A stretch of DNA of 5,947 nucleotides from DASQHW01 sp038209365 (GCA_038209365.1 JBBQXS010000099.1:1-5947), one strand, 5' to 3'. Shown: positions 1 through 5,888, numbered from the stretch's first letter. The notes: a model not told the origin generated them from the letters alone. Made by a program: numbers and translations.

Positions 1-361
1 ACAGCCCCTTCGTCACCTCGCGCAACGCCAGGTTCCGCACGACCTCGGCGACCTGGTACACAACGCCGCTCTTCAGCTTCTCCTGGTGGTTCTTGAACCG
101 CCGGCTCCAGTTGGTGGGCTCGCGCACGTCCTTCTTCGAGAGCAGCTGGAACAGGTCGTCGATGTCCTCGACCGAGATCGGAGGGCGCATGCCGACGTCC
201 TCGGCCTTGTCGGAAGGCACCGCGAGGGTCAGGTCGCCGTGCGCAACCTTCAGCACGAGATATTCCTTCTTCTCGCCGAAGACCTCGCGCATCTCCTTGC
301 GCTCGATCACGGCGGCCCCGTGGTGGGGATACACGACACGGTCACCGACTTTGAACGACAT
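1..361 (-). CDS. carD: CarD family RNA polymerase-binding transcription regulator (C-terminus cut by window edge)
   Basis: CarD binds the RNA polymerase beta lobe through its N-terminal Tudor-like domain. Its helical C-terminal domain contacts the upstream edge of the promoter bubble and stabilises open complexes, notably at rRNA promoters. The visible 120 residues start MSFKVGDRVVYPHHGAAVIE, the classic CarD opening, and include EYLVLKVA (33-40) and EPTNWSRRFK (81-90). That last stretch holds the wedge tryptophan W85 and basic R87, R88 and K90, with the same numbering as M. tuberculosis CarD as I recall it. R25 is kept, but residue 47, an arginine in the mycobacterial protein, is alanine here. 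About 40 C-terminal residues should lie beyond base 1. The ATG start is preceded by GGAG with a short 4-nt spacer. The gene lies on the same strand as the genes before it but 113 bp after the last, so it probably has its own promoter. The family call is very secure. Confidence 0.96.
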   Translation of the reverse strand, partial: MSFKVGDRVVYPHHGAAVIERKEMREVFGEKKEYLVLKVAHGDLTLAVPSDKAEDVGMRPPISVEDIDDLFQLLSKKDVREPTNWSRRFKNHQEKLKSGVVYQVAEVVRNLALREVTKGL

Positions 362-365
362 GCCA

Positions 366-369
366 CTCC
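366..369 (-). promoter_or_regulatory. Shine-Dalgarno of carD
   Basis: GGAG read on the minus strand, followed by TGGC and then the ATG at 361. The 4-nt spacing is tight, but the match supports this ATG, which also gives the family's usual N-terminus. Confidence 0.55.
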
Positions 370-371
370 AT

Positions 372-403
372 GAATACTGCGAGGACGGAATACTGCGAAG
401 ACG
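372..403 (-). repeat. Tandem 16-bp direct repeat just upstream of carD
   Basis: Two head-to-tail 16-mers, GAATACTGCGAGGACG (372-387) and GAATACTGCGAAGACG (388-403), match at 15 of 16 positions. The block ends 10 bp before the carD start codon and is the most AT-rich stretch of this gap. It could be a pair of binding sites for a regulator or sigma factor, part of the carD 5' leader, or a simple local duplication. No good -35/-10 pair could be assigned with it. Confidence 0.8.
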
Positions 404-474
404 TCGCCCGAACGGCGAGGACCTTCCATGTTACCAGGACGATGTCGACGTCCCGACCGCGGCATCGCGGCTGT
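404..474. other. Remainder of intergenic gap between the SnoaL-like gene and carD
   Basis: Together with 362-403 this makes a 113-bp gap. It holds two small GC hairpins: CCGCG-GCAT-CGCGG (457-470, beginning 5 nt past the stop of the SnoaL-like gene) and TCGCC-CGAAC-GGCGA (404-418). Neither is followed by a T-run, and each stem is only 5 bp, so neither is a convincing intrinsic terminator. The carD promoter is expected in this gap, but no clear consensus was found. Confidence 0.4.
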
Positions 475-951
475 TCACGACGTAGTCTCGGCCGCCCGCT
501 TCGGCTTGATCCACGCTTTGACAACGGGCGCGAAGTTCGCCGGGTTGTACGCGTCCTCTTCGGATGAGAACTGCATGTTCCCGCCGTACTTCAGCACCGT
601 GAGGTTGTACGCCTCGTAGACGCAGCCGTCACCGGGGTCGGCGAAGCGGTTCTCGATCTGGCATATCCACCAGCCCCGCGCTTCGTCGCACACGCACCAG
701 TCGTGCGGGAACTCCTTCATCTCCGAGTTCGGCCACTCGGCCATGGTCTTCGAGATCCATGCGTAAATCGCTTCGCGGCCCTGAAACGTGCCGTAGTGGT
801 GCTCGACGTACGTCGCGTCCTCGGTGAAGAGCTCGGCCCATGGACGCCAGTTGCCGCTCCGTCCGGCTTCCTTGGCCGTGGCGACGAAGTGGTCGTGCGC
901 ACGTTGCAGTTCTTCTCGTGTCCAGTTGCCCATGATCTCAGCATCCCGCAT
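475..951 (-). CDS. SnoaL-like / NTF2-like fold protein
   Basis: A 158-residue alpha+beta-barrel-type protein. The visible pattern is an N-terminal helix (TREELQRAHDHFVATAKEAG, 11-30), then W35xxWAELFTEDATYVEHHYG (35-54) and FQGREAIYAWI (56-66), typical of the SnoaL/NTF2-like superfamily. Members include isomerases, hydrolases, dehydratases and many with no known reaction. The cavity probably carries H51, H52, Y53 and D45. A Trp/Cys-rich stretch (W85, C86, C88, W94, W95, C97) lies in the central strands. There is no signal peptide, so it is probably cytosolic. The start at 951 is chosen because GAGGG lies 6 nt upstream. The in-frame ATGs at 969 and 933 are alternatives; homologues would probably begin near 933 (MGNWTREEL). 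It follows the lipoprotein gene by 34-52 bp on the same strand and may be the last gene of the operon. The fold is well supported; substrate and reaction are unknown. Confidence 0.82.
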   Translation of the reverse strand: MRDAEIMGNWTREELQRAHDHFVATAKEAGRSGNWRPWAELFTEDATYVEHHYGTFQGREAIYAWISKTMAEWPNSEMKEFPHDWCVCDEARGWWICQIENRFADPGDGCVYEAYNLTVLKYGGNMQFSSEEDAYNPANFAPVVKAWIKPKRAAETTS

Positions 952-957
952 CGCGGG

Positions 958-962
958 CCCTC
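958..962 (-). promoter_or_regulatory. Shine-Dalgarno favouring the start at 951
   Basis: GAGGG on the minus strand, 6 nt before the ATG at 951. Neither the ATG at 969 nor the one at 933 has an equally good match, so this decides the start chosen for the SnoaL-like gene. Confidence 0.45.
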
Positions 963-1003
963 GTGTCATCCGCCACCAACGTCTGCGGGCGTGGGACGCG
1001 CGT

Positions 1004-1723
1004 TCAACCCGCGCCGACCCGCGTCGCGATGCGGCGGACTGCTGCTGCCGTTGCGCTCCTCAGCTCGGCGCCGACGTCCGTGTTCGACGACACGTCGATC
1101 TCGATCGAGACGATGACGCGCCCGAATCGGTACACGCTCTCGGTTGCGGTCGCCACTGCCGCCTCAGGCTTCCCCTTCGGGTGCGACATCGTGGTGAACA
1201 CCGAGTACGCAACGAGGTGACCCGTGCCCACCGCGGGCGTGGTCTGCCGGGTCGTGACGACGGATCGTCGCGGGTGCGCCTTCCTCTGATCGACCTGGAG
1301 CTGCGTGCGGCGGCAGTCGTGCCATTGCGAACTGCTCCGGATCGCCAGGTACGTCTCCACGTCGGCATCCTCGCGGAACACGAGCGACGACGATGACAAG
1401 ACCACGTGTGTGTCCTTCCCGAGCCGAAGCAACGCGCCGTGTTGCGACGCGCCCGGTCCCACGGTCGAGAGTGGTCCGTCGGGGCGTTGCGCGCAGTCGT
1501 CGGCACGCGGCGGCGCGCTCCCCGGCGCCGCCTTGTGCAGCACCCAGCTCGCACCGACATCGCGGCGCGTGATGATCGCCTTCGCAGCAAGGTCGGCCGC
1601 CTCGGCGTCGGCCGCACTCGTGGTCGGCGTCGGCCGCGTCGTCGTGGGGCTGTTCCCGTTCGACCCCGAGCCGCATGCCGTGAGCGCGACGCCGACGATG
1701 ACCGTCGAGACAACGCGTCTCAC
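1004..1723 (-). CDS. Predicted lipoprotein of unknown function
   Basis: 239 residues. A short basic n-region (MRRVV) and hydrophobic core lead into the lipobox LTAC (residues 14-17), so it should be lipidated on C17 and anchored outside the cytoplasmic membrane. A low-complexity Ser/Thr/Pro/Asn/Gly linker (about 18-37) precedes a globular domain (about 40-239). This domain has two further cysteines, C77 (ADDCAQR) and C137 (QWHDCRRTQ), that could form a disulfide, and it ends in an Ala-rich helix. I do not recognise a named family. The layout resembles the small sensor-type lipoproteins common in actinobacteria, but that is only an impression. The GTG start overlaps the surE stop by 4 nt (GTGA), has no strong ribosome site of its own and gives a proper signal peptide. 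The same frame stays open far upstream, but only as a shadow of surE. Confidence 0.85.
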   Translation of the reverse strand: MRRVVSTVIVGVALTACGSGSNGNSPTTTRPTPTTSAADAEAADLAAKAIITRRDVGASWVLHKAAPGSAPPRADDCAQRPDGPLSTVGPGASQHGALLRLGKDTHVVLSSSSLVFREDADVETYLAIRSSSQWHDCRRTQLQVDQRKAHPRRSVVTTRQTTPAVGTGHLVAYSVFTTMSHPKGKPEAAVATATESVYRFGRVIVSIEIDVSSNTDVGAELRSATAAAVRRIATRVGAG

Positions 1724-2589
1724 GACTCGGCGGGGACCGTTCCCGCGTGCAACGGACGGTGCAGTGAACGCGCCGCGGACGCGTCCGGCACCATGTGCAC
1801 AGGCTCGACGGCGGCGCCCGGAACGACCTGTGGATGCACGTCGCTCTGCCCCTGTCCGTCGGGCGGCCATGCCTCGGTCACGCCGCAGAGCGTCGTCAGG
1901 GAGGCGTAGCCCTGGTCGATCAAGCCCTGATCGGAATCGGGAGGCGCTTTGCCGCCGGTCGCCCGCAGCTCGAACTGGATCCTCGCGTCCGTCGATTCCG
2001 CGATCGCCGCGCGCACGGAACCAAATGCCGCGAGACGAGCCCACCGCACACCGAGGATGTCGTCGTACGCGCGCGCCGGCACGTTCAGGTTCAGCACGCT
2101 GCGGGCCGGCGCCTCCAGGACCATCGGCAGCACGTCGAGCGCGACACGGGCTGCGGCGTCGTAGCGCCATGGATCCGAGACGTCGACGCTGACAGCCAGG
2201 GCCGAGCAGCCGAAGCCCTGCGCGGTGAGTGCGGCGCCGACGGTCCCCGAGTGAAGGATTGCGCGGCCGGTGTTGCATCCGGAGTTGATGCCCGACACGA
2301 CGACTTCGGGCGGATCTCCGAACGCACCGAGACGCGCCGACATGACACACAATGCCGGGGGACCGTCGAGCGCGTACGCCGCCACACCTTCGCATCCCGG
2401 CATCTCGACGCGCTTCACGTCGAGATGTTGATCCGCGTGCACGAGGCCGATCGCGGCACCGGTGCCGCTGCGATCGCGGTCGGGTGCGACGACGACCACG
2501 TCGTAGCCCTCTGCGCACAACGCCGCCGCAAGCACGTGGATCCCTTGGGCCTCTACGCCGTCGTCGTTCGTGACGAGGACTCGGGTCAT
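1720..2589 (-). CDS. surE: 5'/3'-nucleotidase SurE
   Basis: SurE is a divalent-metal-dependent phosphatase that removes phosphate from nucleoside 5'- and 3'-monophosphates and, in some members, from short polyphosphate. All core motifs are present: VLVTNDDG (4-11, metal ligands D9 and D10), DRDRSGTGAAIG (37-48, ligand S41), VVSGINSGCNTG (97-108, ligand N102), LHSGTVGAA (112-120) and SALAVS (129-134). Near the end of the core is DQGLIDQGYASLTTL (220-234), matching the family's GYxSxTPL region. The protein is 289 residues, longer than the usual 250 or so, with a Pro/Ala/His-rich tail of about 55 residues (235-289). It is probably cytosolic. The ATG at 2589 overlaps the stop of the amine oxidase gene (ATGA), and its own stop overlaps the start of the lipoprotein gene. 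GGAG at 2601-2604, 11 nt upstream, may assist initiation. Function is secure; the physiological substrate in this operon is not known. Confidence 0.95.
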   Translation of the reverse strand: MTRVLVTNDDGVEAQGIHVLAAALCAEGYDVVVVAPDRDRSGTGAAIGLVHADQHLDVKRVEMPGCEGVAAYALDGPPALCVMSARLGAFGDPPEVVVSGINSGCNTGRAILHSGTVGAALTAQGFGCSALAVSVDVSDPWRYDAAARVALDVLPMVLEAPARSVLNLNVPARAYDDILGVRWARLAAFGSVRAAIAESTDARIQFELRATGGKAPPDSDQGLIDQGYASLTTLCGVTEAWPPDGQGQSDVHPQVVPGAAVEPVHMVPDASAARSLHRPLHAGTVPAES

Positions 2590-4514
2590 GACTCGCAATG
2601 CTCCGACGGCGGCACGTCGAGGGCCGGGTTGCGATCGAAGAACCCGAACGGCGTGAGCAGAAAGCCGCAGTACTCGACCGGAGTGACGGGCCAGTCCTCG
2701 GGACGAACGAAATGTGTCATCCCGAAGCTGTACCAAACGACGAGATCGGTGTTGACGAGCGGGCGATCGGCGCTCGTCCAGCTGGGAAGGCCGTCACCGC
2801 CACTGTGCTGGTTCGGGTACTCGCCCGCGGCGCGCCGCTCGTGCGGTGAATACGGCGTCACCCACAGGTTGTGGTGCGCGAACGCGGCACGCCTGCCGAT
2901 CGGCGAATCCGGATGGGCGAACATCGTCGGCGTCGACATCGTCGGCACGAGCTTGTACGAGGTCGGCTGGCCGAGACCGTTGCGCACGTTGGGATTCTGA
3001 ATGCGCCATGTCCGCGATACCGACGCGTCGGTCTCGCGTTGCGCGAGTTGCTCGGACTCGAGGCGGGTCGCCTTGGGACGGAAGGCGTTCCACCACGGAT
3101 TGTCGGGACCGGGCGCGATCCGCTCGGCGTCGACCTCGTAGATCTCGTTGGCCTCACCGTCGACGTCGAAGTCCAGCCGGGCATTGAAGATGTGCTGGTG
3201 GTGCGGCGCGGCGACGCCGTCGGCGACCACGTTGGCGAACGGCGGTGGGGGCGAACCGGGATCTATCGCCATCGGCGACACGATGCCGGTCAGCTTGACC
3301 TCCAACTGGATGTTGCCATCGAGGTAGAAGTACCAGAAGAACCCGTACTCGTAGTTGCCAACGGTTGAAATGAAGCTGACGACCAGGCGACGGCTGCGCC
3401 GCACTTCGCCGCGGCCACTCCATCCGTCGACGTGCTTCCAGAGGATCCCGTAGTCCTCTTCGTGCATGCAGATCGCGTTCTCGATCACCCATGGCTTGCC
3501 GTGTTCGGTCGCGAGCGTGACGTCGAAGTAGCGGATCTCGCCGAGACAGTCGCAACCCATCGTCAGCGATTGCGTCATCCGGCCGAGGCCCCACTCCCCT
3601 GCGTCGAACGCGTTCTTCCATCCGTGCAGGGGGCTCGGATCGCCGTACGGGACCACCATCTCCGAGATGGATGCGCGGTGCAGGATCCGCCGGACGCGTC
3701 CGTCGTCGTCGTTGTACGCGATCTGGTGCAGCACGAGACCCTCGAACGGGTCGAACGCCAGCCGGAACTGCCATTTCTGCCATTGCACGAAGTTGCCGTC
3801 GACCGTGAAGCTCGGGCCCTCCGGCTGCGTGATCGAGATGGGCTTCAGGTCGCTGCGCAACCGCGGCTGGTCCTCGGCGTAGTAGCTGGCACGGTTCGGC
3901 GGAAGGGGCGTCACGCCGTGGTCGATCACCTCGACGACTTCGTTGCGTCCGTTGTCGAAGTGCACGATGAGACCTTCGATCGGACGCGCGTACCCGTTGT
4001 CGTCCGGGCTCTCGCGCAGGAACGAGATACACCGGGAGATGCGGCGGTTGTCCTCGCACTCGTACCCGAAGACGCCGGCCGGCCACGGGTCGATCTGCAC
4101 CTGGTCGATCATTTCCGCCGTGATCCCACGACGGGCGAGCGCGGCAAGGAACTCTGGATGCTGGCGGGTGGTCATCACCGCGCTTCCGGCTTCGGTCATG
4201 AGCAGCGTGGGGCGCACGTCGTCGAGTTCGGTCCACGCGTCGACGGTGCCCGCGCCGAGGTCGACGACCGCCTCGACGACGCCGTTCTCCGGTCCCGGCA
4301 CGATGACCGCGCGCACGCGGCGCTCGACACGCTGGCCGGGCTCCCACTGCGCGAGCACCTCCTTGTGTGGCTCGTGCAGCACGATGCTCGCGAACAGTGC
4401 GTCGTCCCCGAGCCGCCCGGAGTCGCGCAGTATCGCGACCGCGTGCTCGATCTCGTCACCGGACAGCATCTCGAGGGGATGCCGCATCGTGGTGTTCGTC
4501 GTTTCCGCCGTCAT
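2586..4514 (-). CDS. Copper-containing (topaquinone) primary amine oxidase
   Basis: It oxidises a primary amine with O2 and water to the aldehyde, ammonia and H2O2, using Cu(II) and a self-made topaquinone (TPQ). The 642 residues are close to the length of the Arthrobacter globiformis enzyme (AGAO). Catalytic features in order: VVPYGDPSP (287-295); catalytic base D304 in NAFDAGEWG; likely disulfide C323-C349, in GCDCLG and ICMHEEDYGILWKH; TPQ precursor Y388 in STVGNYEYGF; copper ligands H439 and H441 in HHQHIFNARLD and H601 in GMTHFVRPEDWP; C-terminal GFFDRNPALDVP. The N-terminal part (about 15-290) carries the small alpha/beta domains. No signal peptide is seen, so it is probably cytosolic. 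Compared with AGAO as I remember it, the gate tyrosine before the base is A302, and the usual PVMP/PIMP after the third His is PVTP (T611). It starts inside the stop of the deacetylase gene (ATGA) and its stop overlaps the surE start. Family is certain; the preferred amine is unknown. Confidence 0.97.
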   Translation of the reverse strand: MTAETTNTTMRHPLEMLSGDEIEHAVAILRDSGRLGDDALFASIVLHEPHKEVLAQWEPGQRVERRVRAVIVPGPENGVVEAVVDLGAGTVDAWTELDDVRPTLLMTEAGSAVMTTRQHPEFLAALARRGITAEMIDQVQIDPWPAGVFGYECEDNRRISRCISFLRESPDDNGYARPIEGLIVHFDNGRNEVVEVIDHGVTPLPPNRASYYAEDQPRLRSDLKPISITQPEGPSFTVDGNFVQWQKWQFRLAFDPFEGLVLHQIAYNDDDGRVRRILHRASISEMVVPYGDPSPLHGWKNAFDAGEWGLGRMTQSLTMGCDCLGEIRYFDVTLATEHGKPWVIENAICMHEEDYGILWKHVDGWSGRGEVRRSRRLVVSFISTVGNYEYGFFWYFYLDGNIQLEVKLTGIVSPMAIDPGSPPPPFANVVADGVAAPHHQHIFNARLDFDVDGEANEIYEVDAERIAPGPDNPWWNAFRPKATRLESEQLAQRETDASVSRTWRIQNPNVRNGLGQPTSYKLVPTMSTPTMFAHPDSPIGRRAAFAHHNLWVTPYSPHERRAAGEYPNQHSGGDGLPSWTSADRPLVNTDLVVWYSFGMTHFVRPEDWPVTPVEYCGFLLTPFGFFDRNPALDVPPSEHCES

Positions 4515-5236
4515 CGTGTGTGCACTACCCGCATTGCCTCCGCGAACCGTCCCGCGGGGAGCCCGGCGGACTCCGCGATCGCCCTGGTCCAACCTCGCAC
4601 CATCGTCTCCGTTCCGTCGGGATCCGGTAACTGACTCTTGTGGCTCAGCAATGCTTCGACTTTGCGGTCGACCGCGCTCGTGATGTCGAGGTAGTGGGTG
4701 GTCCCGGTGGTGCCGGCGCCGAGCCAGATCTCGTCGACGGTCCACGGCTCGAGACCCTCGTCCGCAAGCTCGGGATGTGCCCAGCGATTGCGCGCGTCCG
4801 GGTACACCGCGCACGCTGCACTCTCCCCCACGGCAAGGTGATCGGGGTGGCTCGCGTAAATGCGATCCCAGTTGCGATCGGGCGATTGCGTCATCACCCG
4901 TTGGGGCCGAACCTGCCGGATGATTCGAGTGAGATCCCTGCGCAGCCCGAGCGTCGCCTCGACACGGCCATCGGCGTACCCGAGGAAGTGCACCTCGTGC
5001 ACGCCGACGATCGACGCGGCGGCCCGCTGCTCGTCGCGCCGCAGCTGCGCCATCTCCGCCCGCGGGATCCCCGTCTCCGACCCGCCGGCGTCACCGTCGG
5101 TCACGACGCAGTACGTGACCTCGATCCCCGCGTCCGTCATCACCGCGACCGAGCCGGCCCAGCCGAAATCGACGTCGTCGGGATGCGCCGTGATCACGAG
5201 TACCCGGTCGACACCCTTCAGAGAAACCGGCTCCAC
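4511..5236 (-). CDS. PIG-L / LmbE family Zn-dependent deacetylase
   Basis: The family includes MshB, mycothiol conjugate amidase Mca and GlcNAc-PI de-N-acetylase, which hydrolyse N-acyl groups, often on glucosamine, to give a free amine. The 241 residues open with a Rossmann-like strand and AHPDD (17-21; H18 and D21 as Zn ligands, D20 the probable general base). VVTDGDAGG (44-52) and SHPDHLAVGE (129-138, third ligand H133) follow, then HYLDIT and a KVEALLSHKSQ helix near the C-terminus. All catalytic elements are present. There is no signal peptide, so it is probably cytosolic. The GTG at 5236 is chosen because GAGGGAG lies 7 nt upstream. An in-frame TTG at 5284 would run into the divergent gene and is disfavoured. 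It is the first gene of the overlapping operon. The substrate cannot be read from sequence. The amine oxidase directly downstream, acting on primary amines, fits a role in releasing an amine, but this is inference. Confidence 0.93.
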   Translation of the reverse strand: MEPVSLKGVDRVLVITAHPDDVDFGWAGSVAVMTDAGIEVTYCVVTDGDAGGSETGIPRAEMAQLRRDEQRAAASIVGVHEVHFLGYADGRVEATLGLRRDLTRIIRQVRPQRVMTQSPDRNWDRIYASHPDHLAVGESAACAVYPDARNRWAHPELADEGLEPWTVDEIWLGAGTTGTTHYLDITSAVDRKVEALLSHKSQLPDPDGTETMVRGWTRAIAESAGLPAGRFAEAMRVVHTR

Positions 5237-5271
5237 GACAAGACTCCCTCTTCCAGTTCCGCGCGACGCTA
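5237..5271. promoter_or_regulatory. Divergent intergenic region between the operon and the HTH-DUF2087 gene
   Basis: Only 35 bp separate the two GTG starts, about 41 if the plus-strand gene starts at 5278. This is too short for two separate promoters plus leaders. Transcription start sites must overlap, lie inside the opposite gene, or give leaderless mRNA for the plus-strand gene, which shows no ribosome site. A TANNNT-like TAGCGT occurs on the minus strand at about 5266-5271, but no matching -35 was found at a good distance. Confidence 0.45.
5244..5250 (-). promoter_or_regulatory. Shine-Dalgarno of the PIG-L deacetylase gene
   Basis: GAGGGAG on the minus strand with a 7-nt spacer before GTG at 5236. 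It is the best ribosome site in the window. It decides the start of the first operon gene and fits strong initiation at the head of a run whose later genes rely on overlap. Confidence 0.75.
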
Positions 5272-5838
5272 GTGCGCGTGCCAACTTCGCCGTTCAGCCC
5301 ACGCGAGCTCGTCGGGCTCCTCGCCGACGACGATCGCCGCCGGGTCTTCGCCGCGCTCGTCCTGGGAGCAACGACCTCGCACGCCGTGAGGCAGGCCGCC
5401 GGTCTCGACGCGCGCGCCGCAGGCCGGGCCCTGCAGCGACTGGTCGACGCCGGTCTCGTCCTGCGTGCCGACGACGGCGAGGTGCACCTGCTCGGCGAGG
5501 CATTCGCGCTCGCGGCACGCGCTGAAGCCGAGCGCGAGCCCCGTCCCGTCGAACACGGCGACGAGCCGGCGGACGTCGCGCGCGTGCTGCGCGCGTTCGT
5601 GCGAGACGGGCGACTGGTGTCGATTCCCGCGGTACACGCGAAGCGATTGGTCGTGCTCGACTGGCTCGTACAGCGGTTCGAGCCCGGGCGCCGGTACTCC
5701 GAGCACATGGTGAACCTGATCCTCGGTCAGGTCCATCCCGATACGGCTGCGCTGCGCCGCTATCTCGTCGACGAGGATCTTCTCTCCCGTGCACGCGACG
5801 AGTATTGGCGCACCGGCGGCACCTTCCAACCGGAGTGA
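5272..5838 (+). CDS. HTH + DUF2087 domain protein, putative transcriptional regulator
   Basis: 188 residues in two parts. Residues about 10-75 (RELVGLLADDDRRRVFAALV, then AVRQAAGLDARAAGRALQRL and DAGLVLR) look like an ArsR-type winged helix-turn-helix. Residues about 103-184 match DUF2087: R114xxSIPA, KRLVVLDWLVQRFEPGRRYS (124-143), E144xxVN, H155xD, LRRYLVDEDLL (161-171) and YWRTGG (178-183). The charged linker (about 80-102) is rich in Ala, Glu and Arg. DUF2087 has no fixed biochemical role, but its pairing with an HTH suggests DNA binding. GTG 5272 and GTG 5278 are both possible starts; neither has a visible ribosome site, so a leaderless transcript is possible. It is divergent from the deacetylase/amine oxidase operon across about 35 bp, the arrangement expected for a local regulator. 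Family assignment is secure; the regulatory target is inferred. Confidence 0.9.
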   Translation: MRVPTSPFSPRELVGLLADDDRRRVFAALVLGATTSHAVRQAAGLDARAAGRALQRLVDAGLVLRADDGEVHLLGEAFALAARAEAEREPRPVEHGDEPADVARVLRAFVRDGRLVSIPAVHAKRLVVLDWLVQRFEPGRRYSEHMVNLILGQVHPDTAALRRYLVDEDLLSRARDEYWRTGGTFQPE

Positions 5839-5847
5839 GCGAGGCGT

Positions 5848-5876
5848 GTGTGGGGTGCGCAATTAGCACCCCCCAC
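5848..5876 (+). terminator. Hairpin downstream of the HTH-DUF2087 gene, possible terminator
   Basis: GTGTGGGGTGC (5848-5858) pairs with GCACCCCCCAC (5866-5876) at 10 of 11 positions around the 7-nt loop GCAATTA. It begins 10 bp past the stop codon. A T-run is absent on the plus side, being replaced by a C-tract, so efficient intrinsic termination is uncertain. It may serve two convergent genes. Confidence 0.5.
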
Positions 5877-5886
5877 CCCCCCCCCC
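5876..5886. repeat. 11-C homopolymer tract
   Basis: Eleven consecutive C, preceded by six C and one A (5869-5875). On the minus strand this reads as a G-run interrupted by a single T. Such a tract is prone to slippage and sequencing error, so its exact length should be treated with care. Confidence 0.85.
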
Positions 5887-5888
5887 GA

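Noticed and set aside
457..470. Hairpin after the SnoaL-like gene as an intrinsic terminator
   Set aside because: The stem is only 5 bp and no T-run follows on the minus strand. Described as part of the gap instead.
1724..2518. Long N-terminal extension of the lipoprotein frame
   Set aside because: The upstream translation is Arg-rich and lies wholly within surE in another frame, and it would bury the lipobox. The GTG at 1723 gives a proper signal peptide and a 4-nt overlap.
1795..3000. Plus-strand open frame of 401 codons opposite surE and the amine oxidase 3' end
   Set aside because: It spans the junction of two well-supported minus-strand genes and shows no family motif; a shadow frame.
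3432..4634. Plus-strand open frame of 400 codons opposite the amine oxidase and deacetylase genes
   Set aside because: It is antisense to a gene with all catalytic motifs intact. Long antisense frames are expected in GC-rich coding DNA, and its translation is rich in Arg/Val/Asp with no recognisable domain.
4515..4814. 100-codon N-terminal extension of the amine oxidase
   Set aside because: It overlaps the deacetylase C-terminus out of frame and is Arg-rich. The ATG at 4514 gives the family's normal length and a coupled start.
5237..5284. TTG start at 5284 for the deacetylase
   Set aside because: It would overlap the divergent gene's start and lacks a ribosome site, whereas GTG 5236 has GAGGGAG 7 nt upstream.
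5294..5869. Minus-strand frames of about 190 codons opposite the HTH-DUF2087 gene
   Set aside because: The plus-strand product matches HTH and DUF2087 patterns in full. The opposite frames are Arg/Ala-rich and one runs through the C-tract hairpin.
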